DNA of 64,000 nt from Prosthecobacter algae (GCF_039542385.1 NZ_BAABIA010000005.1:434001-498000); one strand, 5' to 3'; counted from the first letter of the stretch, positions 17,201 through 27,369 are shown. A program made the numbers and translations. The notes: generated by a model not told the origin, from the letters alone.

Positions 17201-17486
17201 GACGGTGCTGCTGCCTGCCCCTAATACCGCGGGTTTTAAACTGGCCCTCAAGCCCACGACCGGGGCCTTCACGGGCGAATTCACCGTGGCAGAACCCGTG
17301 GTTCCTCCCGCAACGAAACCCGTCACGCGCAAAGCCACCTTCACAGGCATCCTGCGCCAAGGCCCCACCGCAGATTCGACCTTGATCGGCCAAGGCCACT
17401 TCATCCTTCCCGCTCTCCGAGGAGCCGCCAGCACCGAGAGCAGCTCCGGCGCGATTTCCTTTTTCGTCCCAGCACCAGCTCCCTAG
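14244..17486 (+). CDS. Large secreted protein with FN3-like and MBG-type domains
   Basis: 1080 residues. A hydrophobic segment VWGVLLLLFLAAPNLLAQ at about 60-77 looks like a signal peptide, so the true start may lie downstream of the ATG used here, at a rarer codon. Residues ~330-415 resemble a fibronectin type III domain (LTPGSTYHYRVLSRRTGY). Residues ~500-660 carry MBG-type repeats (TYNDLPQTVTATTTPPGLSV, then LGLTYSGFLGDDDEGDL and GSYPITFTGGLDNNYSF). The remaining 400 residues are beta-rich repeats of LTPSKNSLTYTGSLLL type. It is probably exported, surface-attached or adhesive. It stands alone between truncated comM and the esterase gene. Confidence 0.85.
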   Translation: MCRHGNTHDQVGSFWTSFIHSFILATHTPSGPFTSSLDCSSVSSSRVPSPSLRAFISKSVWGVLLLLFLAAPNLLAQNFELQAFGHTPDTLVTHSTTSKSGVVRSPAGIAITPDALTTSHPAGTVVTVTNPVVSQFGTPLAFLGWAPTAYDPITGYAAADTTNPLAITLNANRLLVGYAGYPVAEAINTPGRTWSTGGHALWTGTYDVFGPQGGGVARATTLREVGDEAWLESTFTAPTVISYTWRLDIPTGAGARLEALVDGTVADTVTTDTNPPWKTRTLDLTGNGPVKVRFRLTHTATSTIPQLVNGRETAYVTHIRTGTFSAPARVVVSNTSGTAATLNWDAAYAAESYTAELAADASFTQVLFTQNITAPAVVTTFGGLTPGSTYHYRVLSRRTGYQPLASVAGSFVAVTRSAQTITFPEIAGKTLGAAAFSPGATASSGLPITYTVVSGSANIDAEGLVTVTELGTMTLRAEQPGNHSFEPAPAVTRNVSVTIPTSAKVTLAAATRTYNDLPQTVTATTTPPGLSVTYRYQLGKAAPSEIPPTEAGTYAVTATLNVPGLTVAPAKSTLKILKAPLTVMGVPVERLVGQDNPTLGLTYSGFLGDDDEGDLDSLPTPMTSARPNSAAFGSYPITFTGGLDNNYSFVLGTPLAHVTVRGFGTTLEALVLDADLLPMGKLTLTPSKNSLTYTGSLLLAEEAKAIPLAPGRALLTSVDLATGTDTVVLNLPATRDLPARTYSLTFTLNSEEGTLEGSLQRDNQQYGTLAHGRLLEIAAPRTTTGLKGAYTLLLPPASPSSLPGLQALSLPEGAGYATGTITDAGKLTLAGKLADGTPFTTSALHDHAKAYRLFIKPYGTRLGQRFGGYLPLVSSQDFTTSPSLRYRTAAAPFVWAKPGLVSDKSYRVGFGPLVTQANLELWLPPAARIPARGAAPEVAAISLGQRLGLAPSPTVDGSFELEYLNGSLSELQVASLPSLLSLKATGTVLLPAPNTAGFKLALKPTTGAFTGEFTVAEPVVPPATKPVTRKATFTGILRQGPTADSTLIGQGHFILPALRGAASTESSSGAISFFVPAPAP

Positions 17487-17589
17487 CGTTACTCTGACGC
17501 GGCAGAAACAAGCGGTCTCCAGGGATGTGCTGGGGGCCTTTCATTTGCAGCTTCCACGGCCTAACAAAAGGTTTAACAGGATAGATTAG

Positions 17590-18639
<1,050 letters not shown>

Positions 18640-18795
18640 ATGGATGGACCTCAATCTGAAGGAATTGTTGCAGGACGGTGGCGGCCTGGAGGGGAAGAGG
18701 GTGGCATGGGTAAAACGATGCCTTTTGATCCAGGGTTCTTGAATGACTTGGACAAATGGGGCCGCTTTTTTCGTTATCCTTTCCCCCTCATTTCC

Positions 18796-19683
18796 ATGAA
18801 GATTTTTGCCACCTTTCTCCTCGCGGCTGCGACCTTGACGACCTCTATCCCCCAGACGTCTGCGGCGGAGGCGGTCCCGCCTTTCATTGTGCAGAGTCAT
18901 CGGGGCGCGGGGGTGCTGGCGGCGGAGAATACTATCGCGGCGTTTGAGCTGGGCTGGGGCTTGGGGACGATCCCGGAGGCGGACATCCGCACGACGAGTG
19001 ATGGCGTGATCGTGGCGTTCCACGATGCCGACTTTGCCCGCGTGGTGCATGGGGCCGATGAAGCGCTGAAGAAAAAGGGGGTACAGGATGTGACCTTTGA
19101 CGAGCTTTCCAAACTGGAAGTGGGGGCGGAGAGTCCGCAGGGTTTCCAAAAGCGCCACGTTTCTAGCATGGCGGATATTTTTGCCATCATGAAGGCGCGG
19201 CCTGAACGGCGGCTGTATCTGGACATCAAGCAGGTGAGTCTGCCTACCCTGGCGGCGCTGGCCAAGCAGCATGAGGTGGCCCCGCAGGTGATCCTGGCCT
19301 CGACCAAGCTGGAGGTGATCCACGAATGGAAAACGCTGCTGCCAGACTCCCACACGCTGCACTGGATGGGCGGCACGGAGGAGAGCCTGAGGGAGCGGAT
19401 CGAAAGCCTGAAACGGACGGGGTTTCCGGACATCACGCAGGTGCAGATCCACGTGAGGGAGAAGAAGGGGACAACGGGCTGGACCGCGATCGAGCCTTCG
19501 GAAGCATTTTTGAAAAGCGTGGGGCCGGAGCTGAAAAAGCGTGGCATCCTTTTCCAGTCGCTGCCCTGGGGGGCGAATTCACCGGGCATCTATGAACGCC
19601 TGCTGGAGCTAGGCGTGGAGTCCTTTGCCACGGATCATCCCGATGTGGTGATGCCACTGATGCGGAAGCACCATGGCCAGTAA
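18796..19683 (+). CDS. Exported glycerophosphodiester phosphodiesterase family protein
   Basis: 295 residues from the ATG at 18796, which gives a signal peptide (MKIFATFLLAAATLTTSIPQ). GDPD signatures are present in order: QSHRGAG, AENTIAAFELG, PEADIRTTSDGVIVAFHD and a late LELGVESFATDHPD. The two histidines (HRG and FHD) and the E-x-D pair are the expected metal and catalytic residues. It should hydrolyse glycerophosphodiesters or related phosphodiesters in the periplasm. It lies 156 bp after the esterase gene and may be co-transcribed. Confidence 0.88.
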   Translation: MKIFATFLLAAATLTTSIPQTSAAEAVPPFIVQSHRGAGVLAAENTIAAFELGWGLGTIPEADIRTTSDGVIVAFHDADFARVVHGADEALKKKGVQDVTFDELSKLEVGAESPQGFQKRHVSSMADIFAIMKARPERRLYLDIKQVSLPTLAALAKQHEVAPQVILASTKLEVIHEWKTLLPDSHTLHWMGGTEESLRERIESLKRTGFPDITQVQIHVREKKGTTGWTAIEPSEAFLKSVGPELKKRGILFQSLPWGANSPGIYERLLELGVESFATDHPDVVMPLMRKHHGQ

Positions 19684-19743
19684 GCGGACATTTGATCTAG
19701 ATCACGATGGCAATACGAACCGCGACGAAGGCCGTTTCACGGC

Positions 19744-21390
19744 CTAACGTCTTCCGTGATTAAAATCTACTGGGGCGATCTTGGTCTCGGCCCCTTGGTT
19801 CGAGCTCACGTTCACGTTTTGGCAAGAAGGGTCCACGACGATGGTGGCAGGGCGGTTTTGAAAAACATTGCCGGTCATCTGAATATCATGGCCATTGGGC
19901 GCAAAGGTGACGGCTTCCTGAGGGGCTAACTCTCCTAGAGAAAAGACATTGTCCCGCACGATGACCGGGCCGTAGCTGGCCCCTTCCTCGTATAAGGTGA
20001 AGTAGAGCTCAGGAAAACTCACGGGCTTGCCTGTCTGATAGGCGATGCGGCCCCGGCGCAGGTCGGGCTCGTTCTTCGTGGTGTTGTTCACGAACACATT
20101 GCCTTGAAGGATGAAGTTTTTCGGCTGGTTGATCCAGTTCCCACGCCCGCCGTTGCGAAAGGTATTGGCCACGATGGTGACATCCTCGCAGGACTTCTCC
20201 ACGCTCATCACTCGAGAGCCATTGGTGCCATCAATCAGGTTCCCGGTGATGGTGGCATTCTGGCAAAATTCGGCGAGGAAGAAGGCCCCCATGCGGGAAC
20301 CAAGGATGTGGTTATTGGCAAAGACGATGTTCCTGCAGGCCTGGATGTGCATGGTATCGCCGAGGGCGCTGAGCTGGCAGCCGGTGACCCGCACGTCATG
20401 GGCCCCAGTGATATCAAACGCCCCCTTCCCTGGCCCGCTACCCGTGGGCGCGTAGGCGGCCAGATACGTCGCGAAGATATTGTGGGCCATGATCAATTCC
20501 CCATCTGCCCCGCCCTCAAACCGGATGGGAGGGCCGCCTGGAGTCTCAGAGATTTTGATGAACTCCGGGGTGGAATCCACGATAAAGTATTGCCGCCCCC
20601 TAACCAAGTTTGATGGAAAATGCGACCCCAGAAAGGTGAGGGCTTCCTTGGGCTCGTCATTGGCACTAACAGGCCAGGGATCAGCCTGATTCGCCACGAA
20701 CACGCGGTCGTCTCCCGGCTTGATGGAGATAACGGGCCGCAGTTTATCCATGCGGAAATACTTCCGGGCTCGCTCCACTTCCCAGGTTTCATAGGCCTCC
20801 GGCCAAGTGAGGATCTGCCACAGGTAGCCATAGTCCCACATGAACTTGCCACTGCGGAGCAAGGTGCAGCTTTCCACCGCCACCCGCTGGGCCGGGGTGA
20901 TGACTTCTCCTTCCTGGCCCTTTTTGCTGAGACCATGCACTCCGATCACCGCGCCCGCTAGGCCGTTTGATTTCACATCGCGGAATAGGATGTCATGCGT
21001 GGTACCGCCTTCCGAGGTGGTGATCTCGATGCCTTTGGTATTCACACTGGGTTCCCAGGTGTTGTCCTTTTGCGCAGGGTCAAACACATGCCCGATGAAC
21101 TCACCGCCTAACCAAGTGAAGTGGTGGATGTCCTGCCCGGCAAACAGGACCAGGCGCGCTTTGTCTCCCAGGACTTTCGGCAAGTGAAACCGGGCTCCAT
21201 AAGCAGTGATGGTGCTATTGGAAACGAGCTTCACAGGCGCTGTCCCCTCCAAATGATAGTCCCCCGGCGGGATGGTAACCACACCGCCAGCCCCCACCAG
21301 CGCAGCGATGCGCGCTGTGTCATCTGCCAGCAAGGGAGCCGCCACCAAGGAGAGCAGGAGGGACAGGAGTCCGGGCGCAAAAAGTTTCAT
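19744..21390 (-). CDS. Secreted right-handed beta-helix protein (possible polysaccharide lyase)
   Basis: 548 residues with a signal peptide (MKLFAPGLLSLLLSLVAAPL). The body is a parallel beta-helix, seen as repeated short N/I/V-rich rungs such as GCQLSALGDTMHIQACRNIV, FANNHILGSR, ATITGNLIDG and VTIVANTFRNGGRGNW. Such folds are found in pectate and alginate lyases, polygalacturonases and epimerases; I cannot identify the catalytic residues. One copy of the 29-bp repeated upstream motif ends 34 bp from its start codon, grouping it with the SDR/isomerase operon and the dehydrogenase. This suggests uronic-acid polysaccharide breakdown (inference). Confidence 0.8.
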   Translation of the reverse strand: MKLFAPGLLSLLLSLVAAPLLADDTARIAALVGAGGVVTIPPGDYHLEGTAPVKLVSNSTITAYGARFHLPKVLGDKARLVLFAGQDIHHFTWLGGEFIGHVFDPAQKDNTWEPSVNTKGIEITTSEGGTTHDILFRDVKSNGLAGAVIGVHGLSKKGQEGEVITPAQRVAVESCTLLRSGKFMWDYGYLWQILTWPEAYETWEVERARKYFRMDKLRPVISIKPGDDRVFVANQADPWPVSANDEPKEALTFLGSHFPSNLVRGRQYFIVDSTPEFIKISETPGGPPIRFEGGADGELIMAHNIFATYLAAYAPTGSGPGKGAFDITGAHDVRVTGCQLSALGDTMHIQACRNIVFANNHILGSRMGAFFLAEFCQNATITGNLIDGTNGSRVMSVEKSCEDVTIVANTFRNGGRGNWINQPKNFILQGNVFVNNTTKNEPDLRRGRIAYQTGKPVSFPELYFTLYEEGASYGPVIVRDNVFSLGELAPQEAVTFAPNGHDIQMTGNVFQNRPATIVVDPSCQNVNVSSNQGAETKIAPVDFNHGRR

Positions 21391-21423
21391 GCCTGAATCC
21401 TAACGAAACCAAACCCTGCTTGA

Positions 21424-21452
21424 CCACGACAAAGACTGTGTGAAACGCGACA
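21424..21452 (-). promoter_or_regulatory. 29-bp shared upstream motif, copy A
   Basis: CCACGACAAAG-AC-TGTGTGAA-acg-CGACA on the plus strand, 34 bp upstream of the beta-helix gene (reverse). Only five positions (two after AAAG, three after TGTGTGAA) vary among the three copies. It begins and ends with the same CGACA pentamer (direct repeat), which could form two half-sites for a regulator. Confidence 0.6.
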
Positions 21453-21474
21453 CCCGCGCCCAAGCTTTGCCAAA

Positions 21475-23994
21475 TCAGCCCCGCCGACGGCGCATGAGTA
21501 AGGCACCCAAAGACATCAACAACAGGACGGCACGGGAAGGCTCCGGCACCACGACAATGCCGACAAAGCCGGTGTCCCAAAAGCGGCTGGTATCCAGCAT
21601 GAGGCCATTGAGGTCTAGGTAGTTTTGCAGCGCGCTGTCCACTTCAAAAGTGTAGGAAGTCTCGGAACCATTCACCATCGTGGTCCAGTCCAGGAGATCC
21701 CAGACCATGCCCGCCGAATAGTTCAAGTTTTCGCCACCCGAGGCTGCCCCGATCTTCACATTCGTGCTGCCGCTACTGTTCACATTCAGCGTGCCATTGA
21801 TGACGAGGGTGTCGTTGTTGATGGTGCCATCCTTGGCGTAAAGACCGCCTGCGTTCGCCGCGATGGCATCCCAGTTCATGGTGCCATTGGGGTTGAGATT
21901 GGCCAGCAGATTGCTCGCATTGACGTCGCTGGTGGTGCGGCTGATCTGGAAGTCCAAGATGCTGCCACCAGTGGCATTCAACGTGACGGGGGCGGTGACC
22001 GTAAGGGCACCGAGGCCACCGGAAACAGTGGGATCGCCAGGACGAAGAATGGCCCCGGCACTCACCGCGACTCCTGCGGTGGTCACGATGAAACCATTGC
22101 CACCCAGTGCGCCCGCAGTGACGGTGACCGCCCCCGTGCCTGTGCCGGAGCCACCAGTGTTGTTCACCAGCAGCGCGCCCCCCAGCACCTCCGTGCCGCC
22201 GCCATAGGTATTGGCAGCCGTAAAGACCACCGTGCCCTGCTTCGCTGTGCCGACGAGCTGGTTTGCATTGGCATCGGGCAGGCCATCGAGATTGGTATCT
22301 AGATTGGCGTGATTGCGGAACTGGTTGATGGTGATGCGGGTATTGTTGGCCGCCATGGCGGCACCGGGCGTCTGCGAGCCAGCGACGGGAGCCGTACTGC
22401 CGGAAATAATTCCGGAAAAAACGGTAGTACCACCCGTGGCCGCACTGAGGGCAAAATTATGCACGGCTGTGATGACATTGGTGCCACCAGCCCCGGCCGC
22501 CGTACCCGTGACAGGCACGTTGACATTTTGAGCCGCGATGCTGCCGCTAAAGATCACCGTGCCGCTGGTGTTCAGACCGCCAAATTCATAGCCGTTCATG
22601 AGGTTCATGCTGCCGGAGTTCCCATACAGGCTCTGATAAACGGCTGGGGTCACCCCATTGACATTGGTGGTGCCCGCCAGATTGGTTCCTGTGCCGCCCG
22701 CCGGAGAAAGGCTGCGGGCAAAGGTGGTGCCGGGTGTCTCCATGAACAGACGGCGGCTGCCGCCCTCCGTATTCGGCGAGTAAAGATTGCCGCCATTGCC
22801 ATCTCCCAGGCTGAAGGTCTGCGTGCCGATGGGGCTGGCCGTGCCCACGGCACCGACGGAGCCTTCGATGACGACGGTGCCTGCGGTGATGTTTTGACCA
22901 TTGGCATAGGTGCGCGCGAGATCCGAAAAACGGATGGTGCCATTGTTTCGCCCATCGGTGCTGTTGCCAGGGGAGCCAGGGCCCCAAAACACGGTACCAT
23001 TACCGCCGGTGCCAGAGGCGATCTGACCCGTGAAGTAGATGGTCTGCCCCTCACGGGTGGCGAGGAACTCGACGCTGCGTGCATTGGACCCCAGGGTCAC
23101 ATCGCCACTGATGGTGAGCGTGTTTGTATTCAGCCCACCCGCGCCATCGCCATCCAGGGAAAAACGCACACGTCCGTTTTGCGGGCTGGTGCCGGTATTG
23201 CCGGAAAAGTCCAGGTCGCGCTCAAAAACATAGTTTTCCGTGTCGTTCGAAGCGCGCAGCCGAAGCTGGGTGGCAGTGCTGTTGCGGATGTCGGTGGTGC
23301 TGATGGCCGTGTTTGCACTGCCCACTTTCACGGCGGAGGTGGCATTGCCCAGTGCACTGTTCTGCCCACTGAGCACACTGCCCCGGAAAATCAGCACTCC
23401 ATTGGAGACCACCGTGTCTCCCGTGTAGCTGTTGTTGGTGTTGGTCATCTCCAAAAAACCATTGAGCGAACCCGTGGGCATGGTGGGCACGGTGACGTCA
23501 ATGCCATTCGCCCCAGACACGAGCCCAGCCAGGCGGATGCCATTGCTGCTGCCTGCCGCCAGGCTGACATTCAGCGGCGAATTCAACAGCACATCGGCAT
23601 TGATCACATCGGTCGCGTTGCTGTTCGCCAAGCGCGCCAGCAAGGCCGAACCTGACGTCGTCTGAAAAACCAATGAACCGCCTGTTCCAGCATTCAGGGT
23701 GATGCCAAAATAGGTCGAGGTAGAGTCCCCCAGATTCAGCGTCCCTAAAGTGATTTGCTGATTCAGCCGGATGGTCTGGTTTCCAGCGAGATTGATGTTC
23801 ACGTTGGCCACGTCATCCACGGCATTGGGGAAAGCCGTGGCGGGAGTCCAATTCGCGGCGCTGTTCCAGTCGTAAGTGGTGCCGGCAGCCGTCGGCACCC
23901 ACGTGTAGGCAGCCCCTTGGGAAACCAAGGGAAGACCAGTGATGGCCAGAAAAAGAGTCCGGGCGAGGGTTAGGTATGAGCGGGGGGATCTCAT
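21475..23994 (-). CDS. PEP-CTERM protein with autotransporter-associated beta-strand repeats
   Basis: 839 residues: a signal peptide (LFLAITGLPLVSQGAAYTW), several autotransporter-associated beta-strand repeats (for example VVFTAANTYGGGTEVLGGAL with the T.Y.G.T.V..G.L pattern), and a C-terminal sorting signal VVPEPSRAVLLLMSLGALL plus RRRR. The tail is a PEP-CTERM anchor, processed by exosortase in families that have it; no exosortase gene is in the window. It is most likely a surface protein. Its last ~90 residues (DWTT...FWDT..F..IVVVPEP) resemble those of the 2567-residue protein, as a shared anchor module. Confidence 0.9.
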   Translation of the reverse strand: MRSPRSYLTLARTLFLAITGLPLVSQGAAYTWVPTAAGTTYDWNSAANWTPATAFPNAVDDVANVNINLAGNQTIRLNQQITLGTLNLGDSTSTYFGITLNAGTGGSLVFQTTSGSALLARLANSNATDVINADVLLNSPLNVSLAAGSSNGIRLAGLVSGANGIDVTVPTMPTGSLNGFLEMTNTNNSYTGDTVVSNGVLIFRGSVLSGQNSALGNATSAVKVGSANTAISTTDIRNSTATQLRLRASNDTENYVFERDLDFSGNTGTSPQNGRVRFSLDGDGAGGLNTNTLTISGDVTLGSNARSVEFLATREGQTIYFTGQIASGTGGNGTVFWGPGSPGNSTDGRNNGTIRFSDLARTYANGQNITAGTVVIEGSVGAVGTASPIGTQTFSLGDGNGGNLYSPNTEGGSRRLFMETPGTTFARSLSPAGGTGTNLAGTTNVNGVTPAVYQSLYGNSGSMNLMNGYEFGGLNTSGTVIFSGSIAAQNVNVPVTGTAAGAGGTNVITAVHNFALSAATGGTTVFSGIISGSTAPVAGSQTPGAAMAANNTRITINQFRNHANLDTNLDGLPDANANQLVGTAKQGTVVFTAANTYGGGTEVLGGALLVNNTGGSGTGTGAVTVTAGALGGNGFIVTTAGVAVSAGAILRPGDPTVSGGLGALTVTAPVTLNATGGSILDFQISRTTSDVNASNLLANLNPNGTMNWDAIAANAGGLYAKDGTINNDTLVINGTLNVNSSGSTNVKIGAASGGENLNYSAGMVWDLLDWTTMVNGSETSYTFEVDSALQNYLDLNGLMLDTSRFWDTGFVGIVVVPEPSRAVLLLMSLGALLMRRRRG

Positions 23995-24102
23995 CCTATG
24001 ATGTAATCACACCGTAAACACCTAACCAAGAGTAATTCGTGACATCAGGCCTTCAGTGCAAGCTAAAGACATGTCTTATCAGGAGCGGTATTTCGCCATT
24101 CA

Positions 24103-24987
24103 TCAGCCCCAATGCTGCGCGATCTTCCGTTTCAGGAAGTCCACGCTGCGGGCGAGCTGGTCCATGCCATCCACACCATCTTCGATGCTGATCCAGCCAT
24201 CGAAGCCTTGGCTTTTGAGTTCGGTGAAGATGGCGTCGTAGTCATTCAGGCCTTTGCCGATCTCGCCATGGCGGAGGCGTTTGGCGTAGCCCATGGCACC
24301 GCCTTCTTCCTTGCGCAGATCTTCGATGGTGCCTTCAGCCAAGTAGCGATCGCTGGCATGCATGGTGACCACGCGATGTGACACCCGCTTCAAGAGCTCA
24401 AGGGGATCTTCCCCGGCCAGATAGGTGTTGCTAGGGTCATAGTTGACCCCGAAAAAGGGATGCTCCACGGCGGCCACGAGCTGGCAGAAAACGTCCATCT
24501 TTTGGGCGAACTCGGGGTATTCCCAGAAATCGTCCTTGTAGTGGTTTTCGATGATCAGGGTGATGCCACGTTCCTGCGCATAAGGGAGGCAGGCATGGAT
24601 GGAATCGGCCGCGAGTTTCACACCCTCATCCACGCTCAATTCAGGGCGACGCTGGCCGCTGAGCACGCGGCAGTAGCTACCGCCAAGAACCTGGGTCATG
24701 TCAATCCAGCGCTTTTGTTTGGCGATCTCCTTTTCCCGAAATGCAGCATCGGGATGTGTGAAGTCCGGGGAGCAGCACATCATGGGGATGACCTTGCCGG
24801 TATCTTCCACCTCCCGGCGAAAGCGGGGCCAGTTTTTCTCATCGGCCATTTCCAGGAAGCCTGCATACCATTCCAGGCCTTGAATATCGAGCTTGGAGGC
24901 AAGGGCGATCCATTCCGAAACGGACATTGTGCCCTCTTTGCAGAGCTGCTGCATGAATGCTTTGGGGAAGGCGGCGAGCTTGGGCAT
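24103..24987 (-). CDS. Sugar phosphate isomerase/epimerase (xylose isomerase-like TIM barrel)
   Basis: 294 residues from the ATG at 24987 (MPKLAAFPKAFMQQL); longer readings run into the neighbouring SDR gene. The AP-endonuclease-2/xylose-isomerase-like barrel is shown by the expected metal ligands: E in IIENHYKD, D in VNYDPSNTYL, H in TMHASDRY and E in WISIEDG. Such enzymes isomerise or epimerise keto-sugars, inositol derivatives or uronic acids; the substrate is unknown. It follows the SDR gene by 37 bp, so both are co-transcribed from the promoter carrying motif copy B. Confidence 0.85.
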   Translation of the reverse strand: MPKLAAFPKAFMQQLCKEGTMSVSEWIALASKLDIQGLEWYAGFLEMADEKNWPRFRREVEDTGKVIPMMCCSPDFTHPDAAFREKEIAKQKRWIDMTQVLGGSYCRVLSGQRRPELSVDEGVKLAADSIHACLPYAQERGITLIIENHYKDDFWEYPEFAQKMDVFCQLVAAVEHPFFGVNYDPSNTYLAGEDPLELLKRVSHRVVTMHASDRYLAEGTIEDLRKEEGGAMGYAKRLRHGEIGKGLNDYDAIFTELKSQGFDGWISIEDGVDGMDQLARSVDFLKRKIAQHWG

Positions 24988-25024
24988 GGCAATAAAAGGG
25001 GTGCAGGAAAGACGGCCTAACAAA

Positions 25025-25822
25025 TTATTTGCTTGGAATCGTGGAGGTATCTTTGGGTGGATTTCGACCGATGAAAGGGTGCTGCTCCAGATCCATGACT
25101 TGGCCGCTGATGGGGCCGCTTTCATCCGCCAGCCAGAAGATAGCGGCAGCGGCGATTTCCTCCGGCCAGAGGATGCGTCCGGCGGGAGCATAGACTTTGG
25201 GGAGATCCGTGTACCAGTCCTCACGCAGGCCGTGCTCGCGTTTGCGTTTGGCCTCGTTTTCCGTCAGTACCCAGCCGGGGTTGATCTGGTTCACACGCAC
25301 GCCGTTTTCACGCATGAGGGTATCACCCAGATTGCGAGTGAGGGTCATCAAGGCGCCTTTGGAAATGCTGTAAGGGAGCAGGTTGGGCTCCCCACTGTAA
25401 GCATTGACACTGCCGATGTTGAGGACGCTGCCATGCGTCTTCGTCAGCGCCGGCAAAGCGGCCTTCGTGAGGAGAAAGGGAGCGAGGGCATTCACCGACA
25501 TCATCTTCATGAAAAATGCGGCATCGGTGGTGTGGATGTTCCCCTGGGAAACCATAGCCGCGTTGTTCACCACGGCGTCCAACTGGCCATAGGTAGACAA
25601 GGCGAGATCGACAAGGCGCTGCGGGCAGCCTTCATTCGTCAAGTCTTCCACATGCGCCACAGCTTTATCTGCGCCCAGTTCTGCGACGACTTCGGCCGCG
25701 AGGTCTGCTTCCAGGCCATGAATGATGACACGCGCGCCTTCGGTCACGCAGCATTTCGCGATGGCCTTGCCAATGCCCGTAGCACTGCCGCTGATGAGGA
25801 TGACTTTGTTTTCGAGACGCAT
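25025..25822 (-). CDS. Short-chain dehydrogenase/reductase (SDR)
   Basis: 265 residues, the normal size for a classical SDR. It has the cofactor-binding TGxxxGxG equivalent (SGSATGIGKAIAK), NNAA, the catalytic YSISK motif and the NPGWV turn. It interconverts an alcohol and a ketone with NAD(P)H. With the TIM-barrel isomerase next to it and motif copy B 58 bp upstream, a sugar or sugar-acid substrate is likely (inference). Confidence 0.88.
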   Translation of the reverse strand: MRLENKVILISGSATGIGKAIAKCCVTEGARVIIHGLEADLAAEVVAELGADKAVAHVEDLTNEGCPQRLVDLALSTYGQLDAVVNNAAMVSQGNIHTTDAAFFMKMMSVNALAPFLLTKAALPALTKTHGSVLNIGSVNAYSGEPNLLPYSISKGALMTLTRNLGDTLMRENGVRVNQINPGWVLTENEAKRKREHGLREDWYTDLPKVYAPAGRILWPEEIAAAAIFWLADESGPISGQVMDLEQHPFIGRNPPKDTSTIPSK

Positions 25823-25879
25823 GGTGTTGGGTTGAAAGATCGAGATGACTGAATGCTACTCGAATCCGCCTTCTTTCCG

Positions 25880-25908
25880 CCACGACAAAGACTGTGTGAA
25901 ATCCGACA
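25880..25908 (-). promoter_or_regulatory. 29-bp shared upstream motif, copy B
   Basis: CCACGACAAAG-AC-TGTGTGAA-atc-CGACA, 58 bp upstream of the SDR start codon. Matches copy A at 26 or 27 of 29 positions. It lies between the SDR start and the stop of the AbiEii-like gene. Confidence 0.6.
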
Positions 25909-25955
25909 TGCTCATGGGCACGACGGCGAAGGCGCTCCCAACACCTGCCAGTCAC

Positions 25956-26822
25956 CTACTTCAAAGCCGCCACAGCCTTCTTGCCAAGATCCGCCAAGAC
26001 ATCCGCCAGATAGCTCCAATAGACTTCTTTCTCGATCGTGTCACGGACGATGGCAGCCGGGAGGAAACGGCGCATTTCCTTCATGAAGTCCTGGCGCATT
26101 TCTGGCTGCACTTTCAGAGCTGCGATTCGACCCTGAAGCAAGGTCACAAACTCGGCTTCTTCGCGCTGATGATCGCGGATTTTGATTGGGATGAGTTGGG
26201 TCGGGAGTTCGATGCCTTGCTGGGTGAGCCAGGTGATGTCCCAGAGATCGCGGTTCTTGATGCGGCTCTCCTGGAAAGCGAACGCGATGATCTTGTCCGC
26301 CAAGATTTCCTCGCGGCTCTGCGCTTGAAGAATGAGCCCCGAGGTGCCGAGGTCGATGCCGTAGAGATTACGCAGCATCATCGGGCGCGGGTCGTGACTG
26401 GAGATGGCGCAGATGTCGAGATGGATGCGCTGCGCTAGCAGATGCTTCTGGCCGGGACGTGTCTCGATGGTGAGCTTCCATGTGGACACCTTGCCACCGG
26501 TTTTGACCGGTTCGCTAACGCTCACAGGCAGTCCGTAGCGGGTTTGCAGCCGCTCGGTCAGCACGCGGGCTAATTCAGCAAGATCGCTCTTTTTGAAACG
26601 GCTGCCGCCCGTGAAGTCGAGGTCTTCGCTCAGCCTGGCGGAGCCGTAACAAGCTCTCAAGCAGGTGCCGCCAATAAACGTGAGACCAGCGAGCAAACCC
26701 GCCCCGCTCATCTCGCGAAGGATGTCGTGATGCAGCAGTTCCTTCTCCACCACGGGCCGCAGGGACGTCAGCTCCGCACGTGAGCGCAGTGCTTCGTTCA
26801 CGAGTTGGTCAAACAAGCTCAA
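25956..26822 (-). CDS. abiEii: AbiEii-like nucleotidyltransferase toxin
   Basis: 288 residues. The nucleotidyltransferase signature is GGTCLRACYGSARLSEDLDF at about 53-72, with DICA later as the third acidic site. This is the DUF1814/AbiEii family, type IV toxins that transfer nucleotides to tRNA or other targets and give abortive infection against phage. The start overlaps the end of the antitoxin gene by 14 bp, so the two are coupled. It is in a cluster of toxin genes that also includes RES and MazEF. Confidence 0.88.
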   Translation of the reverse strand: MSLFDQLVNEALRSRAELTSLRPVVEKELLHHDILREMSGAGLLAGLTFIGGTCLRACYGSARLSEDLDFTGGSRFKKSDLAELARVLTERLQTRYGLPVSVSEPVKTGGKVSTWKLTIETRPGQKHLLAQRIHLDICAISSHDPRPMMLRNLYGIDLGTSGLILQAQSREEILADKIIAFAFQESRIKNRDLWDITWLTQQGIELPTQLIPIKIRDHQREEAEFVTLLQGRIAALKVQPEMRQDFMKEMRRFLPAAIVRDTIEKEVYWSYLADVLADLGKKAVAALK

Positions 26823-27351
26823 GCGCCACTTCCTCGTCCACGAGTTCCATGTTGCGGCGCGTGGCCTTCATGTCCCGCAGCGCCTGCCGCACCGAGGCAC
26901 GCCAGAGATGCCTCTCCGGGTCATAGGTCAGCTCGCTGCTCACATCGTCAGGACGCTGAGCCGTATGCACGAACTCGATATGCCCATAGTCCCCGCAGTC
27001 TACCACATGGCTGCGCCCAGAGGTCATGAGGCTGATCCAGTTCATTGGCACCTGTGAGATCACACCCGCGTCACTCAGCACCGTCTCTAGACTGATGTAA
27101 TTGAACTCTCCCGCCCGCAGCCGGGCCGCCGCATGAAAAAGTAAATGCCCCGCCGGATAGTCCGGCACCGGATAAAGATAGACTCCTCGGCAAACTCGCT
27201 TCAACAGCCCCGCCTTCGTCGCTCGCGACAGCAGCACCGCCAACTGCCCACACCCCGGCACCGCCGCCGCCAGATCCGACGGCGCAAACACACAATGCTC
27301 CCGATCCGCGATCGTGCGGAGAACTTGATCGAGTTGCCGGAGAGGCTGCAT
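26809..27351 (-). CDS. abiEi: AbiEi-like antitoxin and repressor
   Basis: 180 residues. The N-terminal ~60 residues look like the AbiEi winged helix (FAPSDLAAAVPGCGQLAVLL, then GLLKRVCRGVYLYP), followed by an antitoxin domain (NYISLETVLSDAGVISQVP). AbiEi binds inverted repeats upstream of its own operon and counteracts AbiEii. It is first in the operon, with a perfect inverted repeat 19 bp upstream. Confidence 0.85.
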   Translation of the reverse strand: MQPLRQLDQVLRTIADREHCVFAPSDLAAAVPGCGQLAVLLSRATKAGLLKRVCRGVYLYPVPDYPAGHLLFHAAARLRAGEFNYISLETVLSDAGVISQVPMNWISLMTSGRSHVVDCGDYGHIEFVHTAQRPDDVSSELTYDPERHLWRASVRQALRDMKATRRNMELVDEEVALELV

Positions 27352-27369
27352 CGCTGGACTCTACAAAAG

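Noticed and set aside
22309..23655. 448-codon forward ORF across the PEP-CTERM gene
   Set aside because: Antisense shadow of the repeat gene; Gly/Ala/Arg-rich and without domain motifs.
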